From Anaerolineales bacterium UBA1136 (lineage in GTDB: Bacteria > Chloroflexota > Anaerolineae > Anaerolineales > UBA11657): a stretch of DNA of 10,897 nucleotides. A program made the translations under genes and the position numbers. The notes below the pieces were generated by a model. That model saw only the letters and a list, made by a program, of their open reading frames with translations, had not been told where the DNA came from and did not search any database. Positions 1 through 5,943 of the stretch are shown piece after piece. Location: positions 65,930 to 76,826 of the forward strand of contig DCAJ01000117.1 of assembly GCA_002311455.1 (NCBI GenBank), given 5' to 3'. How positions within the stretch are numbered: position 1 is the stretch's first letter; the number at the start of each line of letters is the position of its first letter.

Positions 1-976
1 TGGCAACAATCCCTACGCTATGACCCCCAAGTCGGGCAAAGCCTACTACTATATTTGCAGCATAGTCTGACTGAATTTCAAAGAAATCTGACTCATCTAC
101 TACTAATCGAATTACATCTTTCACGTCGTACGGCTTATTAGCATTATTTGGCACTATTGTATCCAGAGCAATTTCACTTCTCAGGGGATCGTCATTACTT
201 TCTACAAATGGAGGATCTTCCATATTATTCTGAGGCAAATATCCCAAGAACACTCTCATTAGGAATAAGCAGTCAGCCTCTGATTCTGCCACGTAGTGGC
301 ACACACCAGAAACCGTAGAATGCACACTAGTACCACCTAGATCCTCGAAAGAAACATCTTCGTGAGTCACAGCTTTGACAACATCAGGACCTGTGACAAA
401 CATATAGGATAAATTTTTCACCATAAATATGAAGTCAGTCAATGCAGGAGAGTAAACAGCACCCCCGGCGCAAGGACCCATAATTGCACTTATCTGTGGA
501 ATCACACCTGAGGCGAGAGTATTACGTAGAAATATATTAGCGTATCCACCTAAAGATACTACCCCTTCTTGAATTCGAGCACCACCAGAGTCATTCAAAC
601 CGATTAACGGTGCGCCGTTCTTCATCGCCATATCCATGATCTTACATATCTTTTCAGAATGGACCTGCGATAGCGAACCACCGAACACGGTAAAATCCTG
701 AGAATATACGTATATAAGTCTACCTTCGATAGTACCCCAACCAGTAACCACACTATCTCCAAGAACTTTCTTTTCTTCCATTCCAAAATCACGTGCACGA
801 TGCGTAACAAACATATCTAATTCATGAAATGAATCTTTGTCCAGAAGCAAATCAATGCGTTCCCGAGCAGTCAATTTGCCACGCTCATGCTGCTGATTTA
901 TGCGTTCTAATCCTCCACCAAGACGGGCCTCTGATTTCAACAAACGTAACTTTTCAAGTGATGTTATATTTTTCAT
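1..976 (-). CDS. Acyl-CoA carboxylase, carboxyltransferase (beta) subunit, 5' part, cut by left edge
   Basis: Biotin-dependent acyl-CoA carboxylases transfer a carboxyl group from carboxybiotin to propionyl-, acetyl- or another acyl-CoA, and this is the carboxyltransferase subunit. The frame opens with ATG at 976 and stays open through 325 codons to the window edge; the family is usually about 510-530 residues, so roughly the C-terminal third is missing. Visible family marks are the N-terminal RGKLTARERIDLLLD (32-46), VYSQDFTVFGGSLS (90-103) followed by HSEKI, the first oxyanion-hole region NDSGGARIQEG (128-138), and GPCAGGAVYSPALTDF (167-182). The C-terminal residue that helps set acyl-chain preference lies outside the window, so propionyl-CoA is only the commonest possibility. 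No convincing Shine-Dalgarno precedes the ATG (GGCAAATTATTC), but a TATAAT lies 16-21 nt upstream, so the 5' UTR may be very short. No biotin carboxylase or biotin carrier gene is visible here; they could lie left of the window. Confidence 0.93.
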   Translation of the reverse strand, partial: MKNITSLEKLRLLKSEARLGGGLERINQQHERGKLTARERIDLLLDKDSFHELDMFVTHRARDFGMEEKKVLGDSVVTGWGTIEGRLIYVYSQDFTVFGGSLSQVHSEKICKIMDMAMKNGAPLIGLNDSGGARIQEGVVSLGGYANIFLRNTLASGVIPQISAIMGPCAGGAVYSPALTDFIFMVKNLSYMFVTGPDVVKAVTHEDVSFEDLGGTSVHSTVSGVCHYVAESEADCLFLMRVFLGYLPQNNMEDPPFVESNDDPLRSEIALDTIVPNNANKPYDVKDVIRLVVDESDFFEIQSDYAANIVVGFARLGGHSVGIVA

Positions 977-991
977 GAATAATTTGCCATA

Positions 992-997
992 ATTATA
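992..997 (-). promoter_or_regulatory. Candidate -10 element of the carboxylase gene
   Basis: On the minus strand the sequence reads TATAAT, a perfect sigma-70-type -10 hexamer, ending 15 nt before the ATG at 976. Transcription would begin about 985, giving a leader of roughly nine bases with no Shine-Dalgarno. The -35 position at 17-nt spacing (minus-strand ATAGTG) is poor, so the promoter would need an activator or be weak. A second candidate is TATACT on the minus strand at 1046-1051, also with a weak -35. Confidence 0.4.
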
Positions 998-1020
998 GAT
1001 ACTAATACTTATCTCACTAT

Positions 1021-1036
1021 GGTGATACCTATCACC
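1021..1036. promoter_or_regulatory. Palindrome GGTGATA-CC-TATCACC, candidate operator
   Basis: A perfect inverted repeat with 7-bp arms around a 2-bp centre lies in the 200-bp gap between the hydratase homologue and the carboxylase gene. If the TATAAT at 992-997 is used, its centre is near -44, a typical activator position; if the TATACT at 1046-1051 is used, it lies just past the start site, a typical repressor position. Arm length and tight spacing fit a dimeric helix-turn-helix regulator (GntR, TetR and similar families bind such sites), but I cannot name the protein and no regulator gene is in the window. Confidence 0.45.
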
Positions 1037-1176
1037 TTACTAGATAGTATACGAATCATTCCACCCAAAACCTATATACAATTAACACTTGTGAAATCAT
1101 ATAAGTTACGAATGATTAAATATATTTGTTTGTACAATAATCTGCCACATTTGGTTTAAGTAGAGAGTCGAGTAAT

Positions 1177-1968
1177 CTAGTTTTTCCATTCCGGTTGTCT
1201 CTTTTCTAGAAAAGCACACATACCCTCTTGAGCATCAGCATGAATAGCGTTTGTCACCATAACTTCTCCTGCATAAACATATGCTTGTTCTTGTGCCATA
1301 TCTAGTTGCTGATAAAACGCTTTTTTGCCAATACCTACTGTGAAAATGCTATGATTTGATATGCGCTCTGCGAGATTTCTAGTTTCAACTTCTACCTTTT
1401 CACTGGAAACCACACGATTTACAAGTCCACACAATAGGGCTTCCTGAGCTGAAATAGGCTCACCTGTCAACAACATCTCCATCATTTTTTTACGGTGCAT
1501 GTTACGACTAACAGCTACCATAGGCGTAGAGCAAAATAATCCTACAGATACTCCGGGTGTTGCAAATCTTGCAGTCTCTGCAGCAACTGCAAGATCACAG
1601 GTAGCTACAAGTTGACAACCAGCAGCCGTAGCTGTACCCTGAACTTGCGCAATGACTGGCTGCGGAATATTTTGTATCGTGTCCATCATCTTAGTGCAAA
1701 CATCAAATACCCTGCTGTAAAACTCGGTGGTCTTCCCAGTAAGCTCCTGCAAATCATGGCCAGCGCAAAAAGACGGGCCATTTCCCTGTAATATTACTGC
1801 TGCCAAATCCTGGTTTTCACCAATTGATTTAAAACACCTTGTTAGCTCCTCCATATGGGCAATCGAAAGTGCATTGCGCCTAGCAGGTATATTCATGACT
1901 ACATTAGCTATTCTACCGATAATATCAACGAGAATATGCTGATAACTTTGTTGTTGTACATGTTCCAT
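1177..1968 (-). CDS. Enoyl-CoA hydratase/isomerase family protein, ECHDC3-like, without catalytic glutamates
   Basis: The 263-residue product is a full-length crotonase-fold protein. The oxyanion-hole regions are clear: SFCAGHDLQEL (66-76) and QGTATAAGCQLVA (110-122), followed by CDLAVA, RFATPGVSVGLFCSTP (134-149) and the helix-forming MEMLLTGEPISAQEALLCGLVNRVV. The GHDL, GLFCSTP and C-terminal QEGMCAFLEKRQPEW stretches match what I recall of the ECHDC3 subgroup. In classical enoyl-CoA hydratase two glutamates (Glu144 and Glu164, rat numbering) activate water; here the equivalent positions appear to be Gln119 and Gly139, so simple enoyl-CoA hydration is unlikely and another acyl-CoA reaction or a binding role is possible. 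The ATG at 1968 follows a good AAAGGAG with 7-nt spacing, which settles the start. It lies on the same strand as the carboxylase 200 bp downstream, suggesting related acyl-CoA metabolism but not necessarily one transcript. Confidence 0.92.
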   Translation of the reverse strand: MEHVQQQSYQHILVDIIGRIANVVMNIPARRNALSIAHMEELTRCFKSIGENQDLAAVILQGNGPSFCAGHDLQELTGKTTEFYSRVFDVCTKMMDTIQNIPQPVIAQVQGTATAAGCQLVATCDLAVAAETARFATPGVSVGLFCSTPMVAVSRNMHRKKMMEMLLTGEPISAQEALLCGLVNRVVSSEKVEVETRNLAERISNHSIFTVGIGKKAFYQQLDMAQEQAYVYAGEVMVTNAIHADAQEGMCAFLEKRQPEWKN

Positions 1969-1975
1969 ATGCCGG

Positions 1976-1982
1976 CTCCTTT
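1976..1982 (-). promoter_or_regulatory. Ribosome binding site of the hydratase homologue
   Basis: The minus strand reads AAAGGAG, 7 nt before the ATG at 1968. It is the strongest Shine-Dalgarno in the window and fixes this start, in contrast to the carboxylase, hyuA and rimO, which have none. Confidence 0.75.
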
Positions 1983-2007
1983 GCTGGCTACAGCAGAATC
2001 AATCAAT

Positions 2008-2028
2008 AATTTTGGCTGTTCCAAAATT
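2008..2028. repeat. Inverted repeat AATTTTGG-N5-CCAAAATT in the hydratase leader
   Basis: Perfect 8-bp arms flank a 5-base loop (CTGTT). With the promoter at 2057-2065 the repeat falls about 20-40 nt into the transcript, upstream of the Shine-Dalgarno. It could be a protein-binding operator or a small leader hairpin. No T-run follows it in the minus direction, so a terminator/attenuator is not supported. Confidence 0.45.
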
Positions 2029-2056
2029 GTGCAACAGATATAGTTTTGCAAAAAAA

Positions 2057-2065
2057 ATTATAGCA
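2057..2065 (-). promoter_or_regulatory. Extended -10 promoter (TGC-TATAAT) of the hydratase homologue
   Basis: On the minus strand TGC is directly followed by TATAAT, a consensus extended -10 element, which can work without a good -35; none is seen at 16-18 nt spacing. The start site would be near 2049-2050, giving a leader of about 80 nt that contains the inverted repeat at 2008-2028 and the Shine-Dalgarno. Confidence 0.5.
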
Positions 2066-2086
2066 CGTAGCCATTTCTAAAAACTA

Positions 2087-2143
2087 TTCAATATAAATAT
2101 CTATATTAAATCAACGAATATTAATGATTGATTGTATATTGAA
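2087..2143. repeat. Spaced 9-bp inverted repeat in the divergent region
   Basis: TTCAATATA at 2087-2095 is the exact reverse complement of TATATTGAA at 2135-2143, with 39 nt between. It lies between the start of the hydratase homologue (minus) and the aldo/keto reductase (plus). The arms are AT-rich in AT-rich DNA, so chance occurrence is quite possible. I found no good sigma-70 promoter for the reductase in this region. Confidence 0.25.
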
Positions 2144-2171
2144 ATCTCTATCTACATGATAAACTAAGTAT

Positions 2172-2213
2172 ATGCGGATACTTATAGATTGTTTTAAAGA
2201 AAACTATCAATGA
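2172..2213 (+). other. Possible 13-codon leader ORF overlapping the reductase start
   Basis: An ATG at 2172 opens a frame of 13 codons (MRILIDCFKENYQ) whose TGA at 2211-2213 overlaps the reductase ATG at 2210-2212 as ATGA. Such an overlap is a common translational coupling layout. There is no clear Shine-Dalgarno before 2172, and short ORFs like this occur often by chance, so this is a weak call. Confidence 0.2.
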
Positions 2214-3166
2214 ATTATCGATATCTTGGTCAAACCAAATTGCAAGTATCTGAACTATGTCTAGGAACTATGCAATTCGGTTGGTCAGTGAACGAAACCG
2301 AGTCATTTAATATTATCTCTAAATCTGTTGGGCATGGGATAAATTTCATTGACACTGCCAACATATACTCGCAGTGGGCAAAAGGCAACCCTGGAGGTAC
2401 TGCGGAAACAATAATAGGTAATTGGTTGAGTAAGACCAGTGTGCCTCGTGATGATCTCATTATTGCAACCAAGGTACGTGGCCAGATGGGAACAGATCCC
2501 GATAATCAAGGGCTAAGTAAATCACACATCATGCAAGCTGTGGAAGATTCTTTGCGACGATTACAGATTGATACTATTGATCTATATCAAACTCATTGGC
2601 CAGATGAAGATACTAGTATTGATGAGACCCTCTCTGCAATGGACACCTTGGTTAAGCAAGGGAAAGTACGCTACATCGGTTGCTCTAACTACCAAGCCTG
2701 GCAGCTGATAGATGCATTATGGAGTAGTGAAAAAAATAATCTGGTTCAATTTGACAGTCTACAGCCTCATTATTCACTAGCCAATAGATCAGAGTACGAA
2801 GGTGACTTATCTGCTGTATGTAAGAAATACAAGTTAGGGGTTATACCGTACAGTCCACTTGCCGGAGGTTTTCTTACCGGAAAGTATCGCACTGATAAAC
2901 CACTACCCAAGAGCGTTAGAGCAAATAAGACGCAAAAATACATGACCGACAAAAATTATATATTAATCGCAGCATTACAATCACTCGCAAAGAATCGCAA
3001 CAAATCTATTTCGCAAATAGCATTAGGATGGCTGTTGTCACAATCTGAAATTACAGCTCCAATCATTGGACCCCGAACAATCACTCAACTACGCGACAAT
3101 CTAGGATCGGTAGGCCTTCGATTAACTGATGCCGAACTTGAGAAAATAGATAAAGCAAGTACGTAA
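2210..3166 (+). CDS. Aldo/keto reductase family oxidoreductase
   Basis: This 318-residue protein is a full-length aldo/keto reductase, a soluble TIM-barrel enzyme that normally uses NADPH to reduce aldehydes or ketones to alcohols. The catalytic tetrad is readable as Asp48 and Tyr53 in FIDTANIYSQ, Lys88 in IATKVRG and His129 in LYQTHWPDED. Other family marks are the N-terminal LGQTKLQVSELCLGTMQFG, GKVRYIGCSNY, GVIPYSPLAGGFLTGKY and the cofactor-binding C-terminal PIIGPRTITQLRDNL. The layout resembles the Tas/YajO-like and potassium-channel beta-subunit-like branch; the substrate cannot be inferred. The ATG at 2210 has only a weak purine-rich stretch (AAAGAAAA) upstream but gives the expected N-terminus. 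It is divergent from the hydratase homologue and convergent with the uracil-DNA glycosylase, so it is probably a single-gene transcript. Confidence 0.93.
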   Translation: MNYRYLGQTKLQVSELCLGTMQFGWSVNETESFNIISKSVGHGINFIDTANIYSQWAKGNPGGTAETIIGNWLSKTSVPRDDLIIATKVRGQMGTDPDNQGLSKSHIMQAVEDSLRRLQIDTIDLYQTHWPDEDTSIDETLSAMDTLVKQGKVRYIGCSNYQAWQLIDALWSSEKNNLVQFDSLQPHYSLANRSEYEGDLSAVCKKYKLGVIPYSPLAGGFLTGKYRTDKPLPKSVRANKTQKYMTDKNYILIAALQSLAKNRNKSISQIALGWLLSQSEITAPIIGPRTITQLRDNLGSVGLRLTDAELEKIDKAST

Positions 3167-3190
3167 GCCTGGACACCACTCATATATCAC

Positions 3191-3222
3191 TGAGACATTA
3201 AGTTATCACAAACATTGTCTCA
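3191..3222. terminator. Possible hairpin between convergent genes
   Basis: TGAGACA at 3191-3197 pairs with TGTCTCA at 3216-3222 across an 18-nt loop, in the 65-bp gap between the converging reductase and glycosylase genes. The position suits a bidirectional terminator, but there is no T-run on either side and the loop is long, so function is uncertain. Confidence 0.3.
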
Positions 3223-3231
3223 ATACTCTGT

Positions 3232-3936
3232 TCAAGACAAGTGAACATCACCTCGCGCTATCTGGAAAATACTATCCAACATGTCAGGCGTAAGACGTCC
3301 AGTTTGCGTATTTTGTCGACTAGGATGATAAGAGGCCAGTAATCTAGGAAACCCCTCACTGAAATTCACTATTGCTCCATGACCAAACTTAGGTCTAGGT
3401 TTCGGTATGATAGCACCACGTTCTTCCAAAACTTTCAACATCTGCTCGAATGCAAGTTTTCCTACAGGAATAACAATTCTCAACCGCTCAAGTAAGTCCA
3501 AATCTATGTGCAAGAAGTTTGCACAATTATCAATCTCGCTGCGCAAAGGCTTGTTTCCTGGAGGCGCACATCTAGTAATGGATGTCACAAATACATCGCT
3601 TAATTTAAATCCATCTTCGCGGTGTCGTGATATTGGCTTGTTAGCATAACCAGTCCTATATAGTGCGGCCGCAAGAAAATCTGAAGCACCCATTCCATCT
3701 ATACCATCACCTGTAAACATTCGTCCAGTACGATTTGCACCATGCGCAGCTGGTGCCAGACCAACAATTAGTATGCTTGCACAAGGGTCACCAAATCCTG
3801 GCACAGGCTTGCCCCAGTAATCATCCGTTAAATACATCCTCTTTTTGGTGATTGCCGCTTCTCGACAATAGGCAATCAGACGCGGGCAGCGTACACATTT
3901 AGTTACGTCTTCGGACAAATCTGTAAATGATTGCAT
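3232..3936 (-). CDS. Uracil-DNA glycosylase, family 5 (UDGb-type), iron-sulfur
   Basis: The 234-residue product would remove uracil, and in characterised family members also other deaminated bases such as hypoxanthine, from DNA at the first step of base excision repair. The family 5 first motif is plain: GLAPAAHGANRTGRMFTGD (59-77). The second motif is HPSRQNTQTGR (204-214). Cysteines at CVRC (14, 17), Cys123 in TRCAPPGNKP and Cys138 fit the usual [4Fe-4S] cluster ligands. The first motif begins GLAPA rather than the GEAPG of family 4, which separates it from UDGa. Length is normal. The ATG at 3936 follows GGAG with 6-nt spacing. It lies 98 bp downstream of the membrane protein gene past a candidate terminator and is probably transcribed separately; the neighbours do not suggest a repair operon. 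Confidence 0.93.
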   Translation of the reverse strand: MQSFTDLSEDVTKCVRCPRLIAYCREAAITKKRMYLTDDYWGKPVPGFGDPCASILIVGLAPAAHGANRTGRMFTGDGIDGMGASDFLAAALYRTGYANKPISRHREDGFKLSDVFVTSITRCAPPGNKPLRSEIDNCANFLHIDLDLLERLRIVIPVGKLAFEQMLKVLEERGAIIPKPRPKFGHGAIVNFSEGFPRLLASYHPSRQNTQTGRLTPDMLDSIFQIARGDVHLS

Positions 3937-3993
3937 TCAATCTCCACACATGTTTAAGATGAAAAAACACCTTAGATTAGATGAAATCAATAT

Positions 3994-4019
3994 AAAAAAA
4001 CAGGTAAGTGTGTACTGTT
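3994..4019 (-). terminator. Weak intrinsic terminator after the hyuAB-membrane protein operon
   Basis: Read on the minus strand, AACAGTA pairs with TACCTGTT with one bulged base around a short loop, and a run of T follows (the plus strand has seven A at 3994-4000, two of them in the stem). It starts about 15 nt after the stop codon of the membrane protein, the right place to end the operon. The stem is short and not GC-rich, so readthrough into the glycosylase gene is possible. Confidence 0.45.
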
Positions 4020-4034
4020 AAAAAATAAATCTTT

Positions 4035-5924
4035 TCATTCTCTAACAAGTGTCCAGTCATTATCGTCACGCACCCAGGCTAGCTTTCCAAGTTGATTAAA
4101 TTCCCCATCACTTGTGCTTCTGTACATTCCAGCAAATATATATCTGTAATCACTCCTTGATACATCAGGGATCATGTGAGAGTCGCATACCACTTCTTCT
4201 ATCTGCCAGCTACTTGTTGGCCGCCAATTTTCAATAGGCGCATAATGATCAGATGAAGCCAAAAGCTGATCAGGTATAACTATTTCTTCCACTGCTGCGA
4301 GATGCACAAACGTACTGTAATCAACATCGACTGGCACTAAGCTATTCCAACACAGCATTATGTCTAATTTTGCCTTACTCTCATTAAAGGTCCAACCTTG
4401 GAGATATATGTTCTTTCCTAATTCAATCTTGTCCTTGTTATCAACTAACATAGGCAACACATCGCGGCTAATTGCAATCCACCTATAACCTGCGGAACTA
4501 ATATATGGCTGGTAACCTAGAGTACTAGTCCACCAATCCGGACCAAATCCGTAAATAGAGTCTGTGTTCGTATATACCGTTACTTGTTCCTCTAGTACTT
4601 CGGACCAATTTTCAGCGTGATGCAGCACATTCCATCCAGGATAGAGTCCATCAACTTGGGTCGCGTACGCTAGTGCGAAGTGACGTCTACCCCATGGTGA
4701 CATAATGGTAGCACTATCTGGGGCTTTCAATTCGGTTAGTTCAGAGATCACCTGCAAACCAGACGGATCACGAGTGATATCAAGCACTAATGGTCTATTG
4801 ACAACAACAAACCAGCAAGAAACAGATAGTATTCCTACCACTGCAATTGTATTGAGATATTGCAATCTTCCACAAATGCGTGCGATACCTACTGCTGAAA
4901 GAATAAATATACTACTGACTACTATCATGGAGATTTGATCAAATAGTCCTGTCCTAGGCAAACAAACAGAGAATAGCAAGTACGCAATACCAGTCGCAAC
5001 AAACAACCATATTTTCCTGTGTAAGGGCCTAACCACAGCAAAAGGCAATCCAAATGTTGCCCATAATATTCCCGGCCACAGAAATTCCTCGTTGATTACA
5101 TGTACAAATTTATACGCAGCAGAAATAAGCTCATCAATGTCTGCCGGTAGACCCTGTAAGCCACTAGCTTCCTTTGCCCAGAAAATAGACCAGAAGCCTT
5201 CCCAAGAGTTAGGATCACCATATATCCATTGCGATCCATTTGACGCACGTCTAACAATATCAAAATATGGTAAAAACCCAGCCGCAAAGATAGCCAGTGC
5301 AATTAAACCCCATCGCAAGAGGCTAGTGCCACGTGGTATTTGCTTCCACAACCACACCACAAGCACTGGAACTATAGGTACAAACAACCTGTGGTGAGCA
5401 CATCCTAAACCTGTCACCAGGGCAAGCAGCCACCCCATTTTATCTGACCAACCACTCTCAAGCTTTAGGGCAATATACAGAGCAAGTAACAAAAGAAACA
5501 TCCACAGGCTGTAAACCTCAGCTATTGAGGCATGCATCCACATAGATTTAGTCAGTCCAATTGCTACACCAGTTACAGATGCTAACACCGGTCCCACGGC
5601 CATTTCCAACAATATAATAACTACAAGAATTACTGATCCGACAGCCCAAAATAACGAGAAAAATGATGCTCCAGCAGTAGGTGCCACGCCTACATAATCC
5701 AACACCGTTACTATAGGAGATCCGAGCATCATATAGAGAGGCGTACCAGTAGGATGCACTGTACCCCACAAAGACATAGCAACCTGATATTCACCTACAT
5801 CAATGGCGTAACGGATATCACTTCCGTTTATATCCCACATTAGTGTGGAAAAGTAGAAACAAACGACAATGACAGCTGTTATTGCACTACAGGAGAACAT
5901 TGTGGGTAAAGATCGCCCTTTCAT
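4035..5924 (-). CDS. DUF2723-type polytopic membrane protein (glycosyltransferase-like) with C-terminal soluble domain
   Basis: From the ATG at 5924 the product has 629 residues. The first ~385 hold about 10-12 hydrophobic segments, beginning at residues 13-30. The early loop DVGEYQVA (42-49), then HPTGTPLY (57-64) and SIAEVYSLW (133-141), are the DUF2723 signature, a family related to protein O-mannosyltransferase-like GT-C glycosyltransferases; the acidic DxGE loop would be at the catalytic position. After the last segment comes about 115 residues of soluble sequence and a final ~130-residue module (LQGWTF, LCWNSLVPVDVDYSTFVHL, FAGMY, LAWV) that looks like a beta-sandwich. Such C-terminal modules are, as I recall, common on Chloroflexota membrane glycosyltransferases. 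The frame also opens at GTG 5978 (647 residues, overlapping hyuB by 35 bp); neither start has a clear Shine-Dalgarno, and I prefer the ATG because its first membrane segment follows directly. Donor and acceptor are unknown. Confidence 0.85.
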   Translation of the reverse strand: MKGRSLPTMFSCSAITAVIVVCFYFSTLMWDINGSDIRYAIDVGEYQVAMSLWGTVHPTGTPLYMMLGSPIVTVLDYVGVAPTAGASFFSLFWAVGSVILVVIILLEMAVGPVLASVTGVAIGLTKSMWMHASIAEVYSLWMFLLLLALYIALKLESGWSDKMGWLLALVTGLGCAHHRLFVPIVPVLVVWLWKQIPRGTSLLRWGLIALAIFAAGFLPYFDIVRRASNGSQWIYGDPNSWEGFWSIFWAKEASGLQGLPADIDELISAAYKFVHVINEEFLWPGILWATFGLPFAVVRPLHRKIWLFVATGIAYLLFSVCLPRTGLFDQISMIVVSSIFILSAVGIARICGRLQYLNTIAVVGILSVSCWFVVVNRPLVLDITRDPSGLQVISELTELKAPDSATIMSPWGRRHFALAYATQVDGLYPGWNVLHHAENWSEVLEEQVTVYTNTDSIYGFGPDWWTSTLGYQPYISSAGYRWIAISRDVLPMLVDNKDKIELGKNIYLQGWTFNESKAKLDIMLCWNSLVPVDVDYSTFVHLAAVEEIVIPDQLLASSDHYAPIENWRPTSSWQIEEVVCDSHMIPDVSRSDYRYIFAGMYRSTSDGEFNQLGKLAWVRDDNDWTLVRE

Positions 5925-5943
5925 TGGATGTGCTTTATTGGAG

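Noticed and set aside
622..810. Minus-strand 62-residue frame within the carboxylase gene
   Set aside because: Out of frame with the well-conserved carboxyltransferase sequence that spans the same region.
1100..1176. Terminator after the hydratase homologue
   Set aside because: No stable stem followed by a T-run was found downstream of its stop codon on the minus strand.
5092..5397. Plus-strand 101-residue frame opposite the membrane protein
   Set aside because: Antisense shadow of a conserved membrane region; no domain and no independent promoter evident.
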